Shown piece after piece: positions 1 through 8,659 of a stretch of 64,000 bases of DNA. The notes under the pieces are model-generated. The model saw only the letters and a list, made by a program, of their open reading frames with translations, was not told where the DNA came from and did not search any database. The translations under genes and the position numbers were made by a program. Each line of letters opens with the position of its first letter. Within the stretch, counting starts at the first letter, position 1. This DNA is from Syntrophobacterales bacterium Delta_02 (lineage in GTDB: Bacteria > Desulfobacterota > Syntrophorhabdia > Syntrophorhabdales > Syntrophorhabdaceae), in the NCBI GenBank assembly GCA_001603955.1, contig LVAA01000014.1:62001-126000 (forward strand). Reading direction: 5' to 3'.

Positions 1-174
1 AACTACAAGCTCGGCCTTGACCGAACGAAAGCGATCTACGACATCCTGGTGGCAAAAGGCGTAGCCGCCTCAAGCATCACCGCCACCTCGCACGGCGAAG
101 GAAACCCTCTCGTCAAGACGGACGACAACGTTCCGGAACCGAGGAACCGAAGAGTCGAGATAGTGATAAAGTAG
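1..174 (+). CDS. OmpA-family protein, C-terminal end only
   Basis: An open frame enters from the left edge and stops with TAG at 172-174, so only the last 57 residues are visible. They carry the OmpA/MotB peptidoglycan-binding signature: an RTKAIYDILVAKG helix, a GEGNPLVKTD stretch and the closing NRRVEIVIK strand. Proteins with this domain anchor the outer membrane or a membrane complex to peptidoglycan in the periplasm. The N-terminus lies outside the window, so it cannot be told whether this is a barrel, a lipoprotein of Pal type or an adhesin-associated OmpA protein. Confidence 0.85.
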   Translation, partial: NYKLGLDRTKAIYDILVAKGVAASSITATSHGEGNPLVKTDDNVPEPRNRRVEIVIK

Positions 175-203
175 TCTCTGATACCGGCGCGGCAAAGTCA
201 TCG

Positions 204-3128
204 ATGAGAACAAGATCGGGCAAACCTCCAGCAGACGATTTCAATGCACCCCTGTCGGGCGGTGGGTCGGGAAGCCGTAAGATCCTTGCCTGGGGGCTCC
301 TGGCCACCCTGTTCTTCGCCGTGCTCTACATGTTCACGCCAAACCTGTTCCGGCAGATCGATCTCATGAACTACGACCTGCTTATCAGGCACCTCCCCGG
401 CAATCACGATAGCGGCAGGGTGGTGATCGTCGATCTTGACGAAAGGACGCTCCGGCGATACGGGCAGTGGCCCTGGCCGCGATACCGGTTGGCCGGTCTG
501 CTCGAGAGGATCGCGGCTGCGAAGCCGGCGGTCATAGGCCTCGACATGATCTTTCCCGAACCTGACAGGACATCCGCGCGAAGGGTGCTTGATGATCTCG
601 ACACCTTCCACGGACGCAGGGTGACAACCGTCCGCCCCCCCGCGGAGCTGAGCGATAACGACCGTGTCCTGGCCGAAACGCTGTCGCGGGGAACTTTTGT
701 CCTGGGCAACCAGTTCCATTTCGATGGCTCCGGGAACAGCGCGGAGCAATGTGTTCTGCATCCCCTGAGAGTTTCCTTTCTGCAGGGCGGTGGAATAGAG
801 GGGGACCCGGGGATACCCGAGGGCACCGGTGTCCTGTGCAGCCTGCCGATGCTTTCGGAGAAGGCCGCCGCGACGGGGTTTCTGAATTTCAGTCCTGACG
901 CCAACGGCACGGTGAGGCGCCTGCCGTTGCTCATCCGGTACAAGGGGAATGTCCATGCCAGCCTGGCCCTCGCCGTCGTTCTGAGGTTGGGGGGAGCGGA
1001 CAACCTTCTCCTGAAGAAGGATGGAAACAGCCTGCGGTCACTGCGTTACGGGGCAACCTCGATACCTGTCGACGAACATGGCCGGTTGCTTGTCAGGTTC
1101 CGGGGTCCGAAGAAAACCCACACTTACGTGTCGGCGGCCGATGTCATGGACGGCGGTGTTCCATCGGGCAAGCTGCAGGGAAGGGTGGTCCTTGTCGGTA
1201 CCTCGGCGGCGGGCATGGCGGAATGGCTGGCGACGCCTTTCGGGTCTACCTTTCCGGGAATAGAGGCACATGCCGCCGTGGTCGACAATCTGCTGACGGG
1301 CGATCTCATTTCCGAGCCGGCCTGGTCGAAGGGTCTTGTTCTCCTGCTCGTTGTCATTCCCGGCGCGGCCTTGACCCTGCTCTTCCGCTTCAAGGGCACC
1401 GTCTTCTGCCTTGTCGCCATGGTGCTCTTTGCTGCCGCCCTGTGGCTGACAACACAGCAGGTCTTCCTTCACGGCGGTCTGTTTGTGGGGACGACATTCC
1501 CGATCGCGTCCACCGTCTGCAGCTACGTGTTCCTTGGGGCGCTCAAACACCGTGAGCAGCAGAAACGGGCGGAATACGCGCTGAAAGAGAGCGAGGCACG
1601 CTTCCGCACCCTCTTTACGATGGCTCCCATCCCGCTTGCGAACATATCCCGGGACGGAAGGGTCCTCGAGGTGAACAACGGCCTTACACGTGTAATGGGG
1701 TATACCGTGGGTGATCTTCCCACCATGGAGCAGGCGTGGGATCTTTGCATACCCGACCCCGGGACCAGGAGCAGTCTGGCGGCGCAATGGCGCGCGGCGG
1801 TGGACGGCTCGATGACCGGCAAGCCGGGCATGGAGCCCTTCGAATGTCCGGTGCTGTGCAAGGATAAAACGTTACGCACCATGGTTGTCGCGACAGAATC
1901 GATCGGCGAAAGCATCATCGTGGCTTTTTTTGACATCACCGAGCGCAAGAAGGCGGAGGAAGACCGCCAGAGACTGGAACGCCAGTTGCTTCAGGCCCAG
2001 AAGATGGATGCCATTGGACAACTGGCGGGGGGAGTAGCTCACGATTTCAACAACATGCTCAGCGTGATCATCGGGAACGCGGAACTGGCGCTGGGCAAAG
2101 TGTCTCCCCGTCAGCCGGCCTACGAGGAGCTTCAGGATATCCTGACCGCGGGGAAACGGTCCGCGGACCTGACCCGTCAGTTGCTGGCGTTTGCGCGCAA
2201 GCAGCTCATCAGCCCCAGGATACTGGACCTCAATGATACCGTGGCGGGAATGCTCAAGATGCTCCGACGGCTCATCGGCGAGAACATCAACCTCGTGTGG
2301 CGGCCGGAGCAGGGACTGTGGCGTGTCAGGATAGACCCGTCGCAGGTTGACCAGCTCCTCGCCAATCTGACGGTGAATGCCCGCGACGCCATGAACAAGA
2401 TGGGGAAGATCATTATCGAGACGACGAACGTGATCTGTGATGAGCTGTTTCATGCGGCTCACCCCGAGTCTGTCCCCGGGGAATATGTCCTGCTGACGGT
2501 GAGCGACGACGGCTGCGGCATGGACAAGGAGACGCTGGCCAATATCTTCGATCCTTTCTTCACTACCAAGGAAGAAGGCATGGGGACCGGTCTTGGCCTG
2601 TCGACCGTGTACGGGATTGTCAGGCAGAACAGCGGGTTCATCAACGTTTACAGCGAGCCGGGCCGGGGTACGACGTTCAGGGTCTACCTGCCCCGCTACA
2701 AGGATGATATCCAGGAATCCGTGGATGACAATGTGATCACAAAGGTGCAGGGGGGCAGCGAGACGGTCCTGATAGTGGAGGATGAGCAGTCGGTATTGAA
2801 CCTTACCGCGGCGATGCTCGAAAAGCTGGGCTACAGGGTTCTCCCGGTCAAGGGGGCGGGCCACGCGCTCCGTGTGGCCAGGGAATATGATGGCGACATC
2901 GATCTCCTGCTCACCGACGTGGTGATGCCGGGAATGAACGGGAGAGAACTCGCGGAACAGATCATCGTCATGAGACCAGGCATCAGGTGCCTGTACATGT
3001 CCGGGTATGCCGCGGATGCGATCGCCCATAAAGGGATCCTGGAGAAGGGCATCCATTTCATTGCCAAACCATTCTCGCTGCACGACCTCGCCGGCAGGGT
3101 GCGGATGGCACTGGAGACACGGGGTTGA
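204..3128 (+). CDS. CHASE2-PAS hybrid histidine kinase with receiver
   Basis: A membrane sensor kinase of 974 residues. One N-terminal membrane helix (about 30-50) precedes an extracytoplasmic CHASE2 domain (about 52-370). Three closely spaced helices (about 376-447) follow, then a PAS domain (about 462-585). The dimerisation/phosphoacceptor helix has the phosphoacceptor His613 in GGVAHDFNN. The HATPase domain shows the N box (NLTVNARDAMNK) and a DDGCGMD G1 box. A C-terminal receiver has phosphoacceptor Asp905 (LLTDVVMPG) and the KPF lysine motif. It should autophosphorylate in response to a periplasmic signal and pass phosphate to its own receiver. No output regulator lies beside it, so its target is unknown. 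The ATG at 204 has no clear ribosome binding site but gives a complete first helix. Confidence 0.93.
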   Translation: MRTRSGKPPADDFNAPLSGGGSGSRKILAWGLLATLFFAVLYMFTPNLFRQIDLMNYDLLIRHLPGNHDSGRVVIVDLDERTLRRYGQWPWPRYRLAGLLERIAAAKPAVIGLDMIFPEPDRTSARRVLDDLDTFHGRRVTTVRPPAELSDNDRVLAETLSRGTFVLGNQFHFDGSGNSAEQCVLHPLRVSFLQGGGIEGDPGIPEGTGVLCSLPMLSEKAAATGFLNFSPDANGTVRRLPLLIRYKGNVHASLALAVVLRLGGADNLLLKKDGNSLRSLRYGATSIPVDEHGRLLVRFRGPKKTHTYVSAADVMDGGVPSGKLQGRVVLVGTSAAGMAEWLATPFGSTFPGIEAHAAVVDNLLTGDLISEPAWSKGLVLLLVVIPGAALTLLFRFKGTVFCLVAMVLFAAALWLTTQQVFLHGGLFVGTTFPIASTVCSYVFLGALKHREQQKRAEYALKESEARFRTLFTMAPIPLANISRDGRVLEVNNGLTRVMGYTVGDLPTMEQAWDLCIPDPGTRSSLAAQWRAAVDGSMTGKPGMEPFECPVLCKDKTLRTMVVATESIGESIIVAFFDITERKKAEEDRQRLERQLLQAQKMDAIGQLAGGVAHDFNNMLSVIIGNAELALGKVSPRQPAYEELQDILTAGKRSADLTRQLLAFARKQLISPRILDLNDTVAGMLKMLRRLIGENINLVWRPEQGLWRVRIDPSQVDQLLANLTVNARDAMNKMGKIIIETTNVICDELFHAAHPESVPGEYVLLTVSDDGCGMDKETLANIFDPFFTTKEEGMGTGLGLSTVYGIVRQNSGFINVYSEPGRGTTFRVYLPRYKDDIQESVDDNVITKVQGGSETVLIVEDEQSVLNLTAAMLEKLGYRVLPVKGAGHALRVAREYDGDIDLLLTDVVMPGMNGRELAEQIIVMRPGIRCLYMSGYAADAIAHKGILEKGIHFIAKPFSLHDLAGRVRMALETRG

Positions 3129-3174
3129 AGGGCGGCGGGAGTGCCGTGACGGAACAATGGATGAAGGAGAACAA

Positions 3175-3660
3175 ATGATGGAAGGACTCTTGCCGGGCTA
3201 CAAGAAATGTTTCTTCTGCGGTCCCGCCACCGGCGGTCTCGGTCTGGAATTGCACTATGCCGACGACAGGGCAATATGCGAGTTCACCGCCGGTGACAGG
3301 TTCCAGGGGTATGACGGGATGCTTCACGGCGGCATCGTGACGGGAATACTTGACGAGGTCATGTGGTGGACCGTCTTTACCCGGACAAGGCGGATGTACG
3401 CCACCTCGAAGATCGAAGTTGAATTCAAAAGACCCGTTGAATGCGGCAAGATCTACCGTGCGTCAGGGAACCTTCTCCGGAACGCGGGGCGGATATGCTA
3501 CCTCGCCGGCGTCATCGAAGACGAACGCGGCAAGATATGCGCGCGGAGCGCCGCCTCTTTCCGGGAGTTCCGATTTACCCTGGAAGAGCTGGCCAGACAC
3601 CTCGACTTCAGGGGGGTTTCTCCCGAGATGCGGGCTTTTTTCCAGCCGCCGGTTTCCTGA
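3175..3660 (+). CDS. PaaI-type hotdog thioesterase
   Basis: A 161-residue single-domain hotdog protein of the PaaI/YbgC thioesterase superfamily, which hydrolyses acyl-CoA or acyl-aryl thioesters in the cytoplasm. It starts with a Cys pair (CFFCG, Cys12 and Cys15) seen in one PaaI subgroup. The hotdog helix signature is MLHGGIVTGILDEVM, where the His and the Asp/Glu are the usual active-site region. The ATG at 3175 was chosen because AAGGAG ends 5 nt before it; an in-frame ATG at 3157 has no such site and ATG 3178 is equally possible. The substrate cannot be read from sequence. It lies 46 nt after the hybrid kinase and may be co-transcribed with it. Confidence 0.85.
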   Translation: MMEGLLPGYKKCFFCGPATGGLGLELHYADDRAICEFTAGDRFQGYDGMLHGGIVTGILDEVMWWTVFTRTRRMYATSKIEVEFKRPVECGKIYRASGNLLRNAGRICYLAGVIEDERGKICARSAASFREFRFTLEELARHLDFRGVSPEMRAFFQPPVS

Positions 3661-3687
3661 GACGGACCTCTTGCCGCTCCGGGGCCA

Positions 3688-4203
3688 TCAGTACCAGGGC
3701 CGGTACCAGGGGTACGGGGGATAATAGGGTGGGGGGACGTAATAATACACTGTCGGTTCCTTCGGCCACAAATAGATCTCGGTCACCTGAAAGAAGGGAA
3801 AGGTGTACTCCATTTCCCCAAGCTTTCCCGGGCGGGCTTCCATAAATGTTCCTGCAAGGGTGACCCGTTTGCCTGGACTGTAAATGACGGGGTCCAGAAC
3901 ACCTTCCCGGTAGAGCGCCAGGAACCTGCGCGAAGGGGTGGGCGCGTTCCCCAGGTCTCCGTATCGATCGATGGGCACGTAGACCGCCTCGACGAGGGAA
4001 CCCTCCCGAGTGACCGTCGTGGAGGCGATGATACCGCCGAACACGAAGAGTTGCCCGATATGGCGGGAAGGGTTAGCGAGAAGTTCGGCCAGGTCCGGGT
4101 TCCTTTCTCCCCGCTCCATGACAGACCGTTGCAGCACCGGAGTTACACAGGAACAGAGGATCAACCCGCTCAGTAACACGAGGCACCATCCTGCGGTTCG
4201 CAT
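3688..4203 (-). CDS. slp: Slp-family outer-membrane lipoprotein
   Basis: A 171-residue lipoprotein of the Slp (starvation/stationary-phase lipoprotein) family. The N-terminus is a lipoprotein signal with an LCSC lipobox, so the mature protein should start at that second cysteine and sit in the outer membrane. The Slp core follows (NPSRHIGQLFVFGGII, GSLVEAVYVPIDRYG, a PGKRVTLAGTF strand). It ends in an odd Tyr/Pro-rich tail (YYYVPPPYYPPYPWYRPWY), which may be surface exposed. The ATG at 4203 is preceded by GGAGGTGAAT, which decides the start over an upstream in-frame ATG at 4215. It is transcribed away from the MBL-fold gene, and the two share a 108-bp divergent promoter region. Confidence 0.88.
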   Translation of the reverse strand: MRTAGWCLVLLSGLILCSCVTPVLQRSVMERGERNPDLAELLANPSRHIGQLFVFGGIIASTTVTREGSLVEAVYVPIDRYGDLGNAPTPSRRFLALYREGVLDPVIYSPGKRVTLAGTFMEARPGKLGEMEYTFPFFQVTEIYLWPKEPTVYYYVPPPYYPPYPWYRPWY

Positions 4204-4286
4204 ATTCACCTCCATGTCCTTATACATGGAAAGTAAGTCAAATATCCCGGCTGTGCAATCCCCTTGACATAGGGCTGTCCGTTGCA

Positions 4287-4295
4287 TGCTATAAT
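4287..4295 (+). promoter_or_regulatory. Extended -10 promoter for the MBL-fold gene
   Basis: The bases TGCTATAAT at 4287-4295 form a perfect extended -10 element (TGnTATAAT). A TTGACA lies at 4264-4269 but 20 bp away, too far for an ordinary -35, so the extended -10 probably carries the promoter. The predicted start is near 4302, giving a leader of only about 10 nt before the ATG at 4312. This also argues against the earlier in-frame starts at 4282 and 4294. Confidence 0.6.
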
Positions 4296-4311
4296 GAGGT
4301 CCGGTGAAAAG

Positions 4312-5331
4312 ATGAAAGAGACAGGTCTGGAAAATGCGGAACGTGTTCTCACGGACCTTGCGAAAGGGCGGGGGATCCATCTTCTTGAGGCGCCAACCCC
4401 GGTGCCCGGGCTGCGGGTCAACATATATTTTGTGGAGAGACCCGTCCCGACACTGATCGATGCCCCCATGAAAGATGTCCTGTCTCTCGCCGAACTGAAC
4501 GAACAGCTTCAGCCCCTCGGCCATTCCCTGAATGATATCGAGGTCATTATCGTCACGCATCCCCACATCGACCATTTCGGGTCGGCCGCAGACATTGCGG
4601 AGATGTCGGGAGCGCAAGTCTGGGCGACGGAAGATACCGCCCGGTGGCTCGAGAATTACGACAGCGAGTGCCTCGAGGAAGAACGATTCCAGCGGGCCTT
4701 CCTTGATCGTGCCGGTGTGCCTGCGGACCTGATCGCCGGCCTCGGGCAATATTTCCAGTTCCTGAAGGAGTTTGCCTGCCCCGTCAGGGTGTCCCGTCGC
4801 CTGGGGGTAGGGGAGGTCATTGAACTTGACTCGGGCCGTTTCAGGCTGGAGCACGTGCCCGGCCACACCCCGTGGTGCGTCATGATGGTCGATGACAGCA
4901 AGAAGATAGCCTTCACGGGGGATTTCCTGTTGAAGGACATATCGTCGAATCCTCTCGTCCAGAGACCATGGAATCTCCCCGACGGGTACCGGAGTATCGA
5001 GGCTTATGCGTCATCTCTCAGACGCGCGGCCGGGATGGGTCTCGCGCTCGCCCTGCCGGGCCACGGCGAAGTGATGAGGGACCCCCGGGAGAGGATATCG
5101 ACCCTGCTTGGCTTCATGAACGCCAGGACGAAACAGGTGATGGATATCCTTGGGACACGGCCTGATATGACGATATATGAGATCGTCGAAGGGATATTTC
5201 CCGAGCTTCCACGGGATGAGATCTTTCTGGCCGTCTCGGAGGTCTTCGCCCATCTCGACCTTCTCGAAGGGAAGGGTGTGGTACTGCGCAAGAGCGAGAG
5301 CGTTCCTTCCCGCTACACCCTGCGTCGTTGA
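4312..5331 (+). CDS. Metallo-beta-lactamase-fold hydrolase
   Basis: A 339-residue cytoplasmic hydrolase with the metallo-beta-lactamase fold. The metal motif THPHIDHFG gives His83, His85, Asp87 and His88. Later ligands are the His of HVPGHTPW, the Asp of FTGDFL and the His of LPGHGE. The C-terminal 80 residues form an extra helical domain (RTKQVMDILG onward) like the winged-helix-like tail of the glyoxalase II/LACTB2 branch. Family members hydrolyse thioesters, lactones or phosphodiesters; the substrate here is not known. The start at 4312 was preferred because earlier start codons overlap the -10 element. A weak hairpin follows the stop at 5335-5352. Confidence 0.85.
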   Translation: MKETGLENAERVLTDLAKGRGIHLLEAPTPVPGLRVNIYFVERPVPTLIDAPMKDVLSLAELNEQLQPLGHSLNDIEVIIVTHPHIDHFGSAADIAEMSGAQVWATEDTARWLENYDSECLEEERFQRAFLDRAGVPADLIAGLGQYFQFLKEFACPVRVSRRLGVGEVIELDSGRFRLEHVPGHTPWCVMMVDDSKKIAFTGDFLLKDISSNPLVQRPWNLPDGYRSIEAYASSLRRAAGMGLALALPGHGEVMRDPRERISTLLGFMNARTKQVMDILGTRPDMTIYEIVEGIFPELPRDEIFLAVSEVFAHLDLLEGKGVVLRKSESVPSRYTLRR

Positions 5332-5334
5332 GAA

Positions 5335-5352
5335 ACCACCGGGTCTGGTGGT
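5335..5352 (+). terminator. Weak hairpin after the MBL-fold gene
   Basis: ACCACC (5335-5340) and GGTGGT (5347-5352) form a 6-bp stem with a 6-nt loop four bases after the stop codon. It is followed by ATTTCC, a short T-containing run. It is a modest intrinsic terminator candidate. Confidence 0.35.
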
Positions 5353-5473
5353 ATTTCCGTGCCGTTCCAGGGGCATCCCAACCCTCCGCAACACGCCGGA
5401 TCGGCCCGTGAAGAGCCATGGCCCGTTGCCGCACGAGAGGACCACGATCACGGGAAAGGGCGCTACATAAACC

Positions 5474-5502
5474 TTGACATGCCTGGTACAGTGCGGGATG
5501 AT
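5474..5502 (+). promoter_or_regulatory. Sigma-70-type promoter candidate for aroE
   Basis: A perfect TTGACA (5474-5479) is followed after 17 bp by GATGAT (5497-5502), which matches four of six -10 positions. Transcription would start near 5509, about 46 nt before aroE. The 223-bp gap to the preceding gene shows no other coding signal. Confidence 0.4.
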
Positions 5503-5554
5503 TTTGATGGGCCAACGGACGTTATCAACGGTGTCGCATTAGGATCCGATCGCG

Positions 5555-6445
5555 GTGGTGATGATGATCAAGGGAACAACGAAGATACTGGGGGTTGTCG
5601 GTTACCCCATCGTCCATTCACTCTCTCCCGTGATGCACAACGCGGCGATAGAGCATCTCGGAGCCGACTATGTCTATGTCCCTTTTTCGGTGGAGCCGGA
5701 GAACCTGGCCGCGGCCCTTCGGGGGTTTGAGGCCATCGATGTGCAGGGGTTCAGCGTCACCATTCCCCACAAGCAGGCCATCATACCCCTCCTGACGGAG
5801 ATCACCGCCGAAGCGAGGCTGTCGGGTGCCGTGAACGCCGTTTCGCGGACCGGGAACGGCTGGAAGGGGACCAATTACGATTCTTTCGGATTTGTGGCCC
5901 CTCTCAAGGAGATGAAGGAAGACTGGAACGGCATTGCCCCAGTCATCCTGGGGAACGGAGGAGCGGCGAGGTCGGTCCTTGTGGGCTGCCGGTCGCTGGG
6001 ATGCCGCGAGGTCCACGTCTTCGGACGGAATCCGCGGAAGCTGACCGAGTTTGCCGATAGCTGGAAGAACACACCCGTTCATGATGTCCTCAGGGTCCAT
6101 GCCTGGAATGAACTGGTGGAACTGATATCCGGGACGAGACTTATCGTCAACGCCACCCCGATGGGCATGTATCCCAGGGGGGACCAGCTTCCCGTCACGG
6201 AGGACGTGATAGGGCACATTCAGCCCGGGACCGTGGTCTATGACCTGATCTACGTTCCCAGGCCCACATTGTTCCTGAACAAGGCCCGCGAGAGGGGGGC
6301 GGTCATTGTTGATGGCCTGGAGATGCTGGTCCAGCAAGGGGCAAAGGCCCTGGAAATATGGCTGGGCCGGGACGTTCCCGTAGACGTGATGCGGGACGCC
6401 TGCCTGGAACAGTCTAAGCCTGCCGGCTCAAGGAGCGGTACCTGA
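5555..6445 (+). CDS. aroE: Shikimate dehydrogenase
   Basis: AroE (296 residues from GTG 5555) reduces 3-dehydroshikimate to shikimate with NADPH in aromatic amino acid synthesis. The substrate-binding N-terminus reads GYPIVHSLSPVMHN. The catalytic pair is Lys73 (TIPHK) and Asp109 (TNYDSFG). The NADP-binding loop is LGNGGAAR, and NATPMGM and GLEMLVQQGA complete the family signature. Length is normal for the family. The start is not certain: GTG 5555, GTG 5558, ATG 5561 and ATG 5564 are all in frame, and the AGGA at 5541-5544 is best spaced for 5555. It appears to be a single-gene transcription unit, without other aro genes nearby. Confidence 0.95.
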   Translation: MVMMIKGTTKILGVVGYPIVHSLSPVMHNAAIEHLGADYVYVPFSVEPENLAAALRGFEAIDVQGFSVTIPHKQAIIPLLTEITAEARLSGAVNAVSRTGNGWKGTNYDSFGFVAPLKEMKEDWNGIAPVILGNGGAARSVLVGCRSLGCREVHVFGRNPRKLTEFADSWKNTPVHDVLRVHAWNELVELISGTRLIVNATPMGMYPRGDQLPVTEDVIGHIQPGTVVYDLIYVPRPTLFLNKARERGAVIVDGLEMLVQQGAKALEIWLGRDVPVDVMRDACLEQSKPAGSRSGT

Positions 6446-6660
6446 CGAGAAGGTCCTGAGACTTTTTCGCGACAGGGACGCTGATCTCGCTTCATTTCCT
6501 TCCTCCGACCTGCCGTACAGACAACGGATCCATATGTCTGCCTTGTGTTCGTTACGAACTACCTCGCGGTATCATATCGGCCAATTGTTCCGCACGGGAA
6601 ACTTTCTCGCCGATACAGCATTGACGGGCATTTGCGAGCGCTGACCGTGGGTACGCATCG
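6446..6660. other. Intergenic stretch with no gene seen
   Basis: Together with the promoter and leader to 6778, this is a 333-bp non-coding interval between aroE and the next gene. No open frame with plausible composition, RNA gene or terminator was recognised. The right part holds the promoter listed at 6661-6688. Confidence 0.5.
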
Positions 6661-6688
6661 TTGACACCTGAATCCGGTCTGCTATATT
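6661..6688 (+). promoter_or_regulatory. Strong sigma-70-type promoter for the FemAB-like gene
   Basis: TTGACA (6661-6666), a 16-bp spacer and TATATT (6683-6688) make a near-consensus promoter. The start would be near 6695, leaving an 84-nt leader before the ATG at 6779. Confidence 0.65.
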
Positions 6689-6778
6689 TCAGGTTAAGCG
6701 GAGACTGCACCGCGGTCTTTGCCGTGTGTCTCTTGTCAGTTCAAAAACCCCGATCCGGGGGGAGGGGGGAAAGCAACT

Positions 6779-7870
6779 ATGGGACTCATGGACAGAGTCA
6801 AGCTGAAGGTCTATCCGGTGGCGTCCAGGTACATCAGCCACGCCACTCTCGTCGAAGGGAAACTTGGAAACGGGGGCGAAACATTCCGCTGCCTTTTCGT
6901 GGAGAACACGGACCTCATGGGGTACATGCTCCCCCGAATGTACGATGACTGCCCGGCGATTCTGAGGAAATGGCGCATCTGGACCCCCTCTCTGCCGAAG
7001 GTTCTGAGAGGTTACTCCAATTCGATCGACATGTGCGTTGCCGTGCTTCCTCTGAGCTATGAGCCAAAGCTCGAGAGGTTAGCGCGCTTCAAGAGTCAGA
7101 CGCTCATTTGCTCTTTCATCGATATGTCGGGGGGCTGGGGTGAGATCAAGAAACGGTTCCAGCACAACAAGAGGCAGTTCTCCAATAAAATGGACAAGAA
7201 GCCGTCCTTCTCGTGCCGGGTATCGAAGGAAGCGAAGGATTTCGATCTCTTCTACAACGAGATGTATGCTCCCCATATTCAAAAGAGGTTCGAGGACCTT
7301 GCAGATCTTGATTCGTATGGCCAGATGAAGGATTCCTTCGACAGGGGTTTTCTTCTGCTCGTCGAGGAAGGAGACAAGAGTGTCGCAGGCGTGCTTTGCG
7401 AAGTACAGGACAACACCCTGTTCGCCAGAAGGACGGGGATCCTGTACGGAAACGAGGAATACATCAGGAAGGGAGCAGCGTCGGCGGAATACTATTTCAT
7501 GCTCAAATTCGCGCTGGAGCATGGTCTTTCGAAGGTCGATCTGCTCAGAAGCAGACCTTTCTTCAACGACGGTGTCTACAGCACGAAACGAAAATGGGGC
7601 GCCATGGTCTATCCCGACCAGGAATCCCGGTCCTGGGTCTTCTTCTTTGTTCCCGAGTATTCCAGGAAGGTGGCAAGCTTTTTCGAGATCAATCCCGTGA
7701 TCGTTTACAGGGACGAGAAGATGTACGGGCTCGTCGGCTGGAGCAATGAATATCCCCCGTCCGAGAAAGACGAGAAGGAGTTCAGTCAGAAATACTATTC
7801 CCCGGGTCTCGAAGGCTTGATGCTGATCCGACCACATTGCGAAGACCCGATACAGATCCTGTTCAGATGA
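6779..7870 (+). CDS. FemAB/GNAT-like acyl- or aminoacyltransferase
   Basis: A 363-residue soluble protein that resembles the GNAT fold of the FemAB/BioF2-like acetyltransferase group. The best-conserved looking parts are the Lys/Arg-rich IKKRFQHNKRQFSNKM, the helix with FYNEMYAPHIQKRFEDL and GFLLLVEEGDKSVAGVL. Also typical are the Tyr/Phe-rich region AEYYFMLKFALEHGLSKVDL and SRPFFNDGVYSTKRKWG. Such proteins transfer acyl or aminoacyl groups to sugars, peptidoglycan peptides or amines in the cytoplasm. The substrate is unknown. The ATG at 6779 follows a GGAGGGGGG tract and an in-frame 6719 start is less likely. It has its own strong promoter and stands alone. Confidence 0.6.
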   Translation: MGLMDRVKLKVYPVASRYISHATLVEGKLGNGGETFRCLFVENTDLMGYMLPRMYDDCPAILRKWRIWTPSLPKVLRGYSNSIDMCVAVLPLSYEPKLERLARFKSQTLICSFIDMSGGWGEIKKRFQHNKRQFSNKMDKKPSFSCRVSKEAKDFDLFYNEMYAPHIQKRFEDLADLDSYGQMKDSFDRGFLLLVEEGDKSVAGVLCEVQDNTLFARRTGILYGNEEYIRKGAASAEYYFMLKFALEHGLSKVDLLRSRPFFNDGVYSTKRKWGAMVYPDQESRSWVFFFVPEYSRKVASFFEINPVIVYRDEKMYGLVGWSNEYPPSEKDEKEFSQKYYSPGLEGLMLIRPHCEDPIQILFR

Positions 7871-7962
7871 ATCTCTTAAGGGGGTTGGGAGGATCGTGTG
7901 GAACAAGGGTTTTGTTCGCGCGTAAGACCGCGAGGATCCTGGCTTTGCAACAGGCAGGCCTG

Positions 7963-7990
7963 TTGACAAATATTCGGGTGCCGCTATGTT
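7963..7990 (+). promoter_or_regulatory. Sigma-70-type promoter for the 8141 gene
   Basis: TTGACA (7963-7968), a 16-bp spacer and TATGTT (7985-7990) resemble the promoter of the preceding gene in -35 and spacing. Transcription would start near 7997, giving a leader of about 144 nt before the ATG at 8141. Nothing else was recognised in the 270-bp gap 7871-8140. Confidence 0.5.
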
Positions 7991-8140
7991 CTTATTATGG
8001 GGGCCGGCGAGTTCGGCAAGCGTCGCCGGTATGATTCCGAAAGAGTGCCGAAGGCATAGGAGAGCTGACAGGGCCGGAATGCCGTCAATGAAGGGAGACG
8101 TGCGTTCATGTGGCCTCAATGACTTGTACGGAGGGTCCAT

Positions 8141-8659
8141 ATGTACACAGATTCACGGTATCGCAATCTCTGTGTCAGGGTGGAGATCGACAGGATGCCT
8201 GTGATGTTGAAACCGTATTATACGATGAAATGGCTCATGTCGAAGGGCGTGCTCCTGCGCATATGCCGGAAGGTCTTAAGGCGTTTGAGGCTGCTGCCTC
8301 CCGCTCCGTCAGCTGTGGTTGTGAACGGACCGATCCCGCCCGTGGACGGGGTCTTGGGCCTGAGTCCGGGGGAGTTTGTGGAGGTCAAGTCAAGGGAGGA
8401 GATCGAAAGGACCCTCGACGGATACGGCAGACACGACCGCCTGTACTTCATGGCCGAACAGTGGCAACACTGCGGCAGGCGGTCGCGGGTATATAAGAGG
8501 GTCAACCGCGTGCTCTCGGAACAGACGGGAAGGTTCAGGAAGGCGAGAAACGTGGTCCTCCTCGAAGGCGTGTGCTGCGACGGGTCGAAGCATGGGAATT
8601 GCGACGCGTCGTGTTTCCTCTTCTGGAAGGAGGCCTGGTTGCGGCGTGTCGAGCAGTAG
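8141..8659 (+). CDS. Conserved protein of unknown function with a C-terminal cysteine cluster
   Basis: A 172-residue soluble protein. After a basic N-terminus with RKVLRRLRLLPP comes a compact domain. It begins with LGLSPGEFVEVKSREEIERTLD, whose first part recalls short SH3-like or CIB-type folds, then LYFMAEQWQHCGRRSRVYKRV. It ends with VLLEGVCCDGSKHGNCDASC. The cysteines and histidine of this last segment could bind a metal. I recall the same layout (PGE..V.S..EI..TLD, CG...V.KRV, LEGV.CDG) from uncharacterised proteins near polysaccharide genes, but cannot assign a function. The ATG has GGAGGG five nt upstream. It follows the FemAB-like gene but has its own promoter. Confidence 0.6.
   Translation: MYTDSRYRNLCVRVEIDRMPVMLKPYYTMKWLMSKGVLLRICRKVLRRLRLLPPAPSAVVVNGPIPPVDGVLGLSPGEFVEVKSREEIERTLDGYGRHDRLYFMAEQWQHCGRRSRVYKRVNRVLSEQTGRFRKARNVVLLEGVCCDGSKHGNCDASCFLFWKEAWLRRVEQ

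Noticed and set aside
1872-3083. A 403-codon minus-strand frame opposite the hybrid kinase
   Set aside because: It overlaps the kinase and receiver domains fully, has no ribosome binding site and no recognisable motif.
4216-4866. A longer minus-strand gene upstream of slp
   Set aside because: It runs antisense through the MBL-fold gene. The lipoprotein signal and GGAGGTGA ribosome binding site at 4203 mark the true start.
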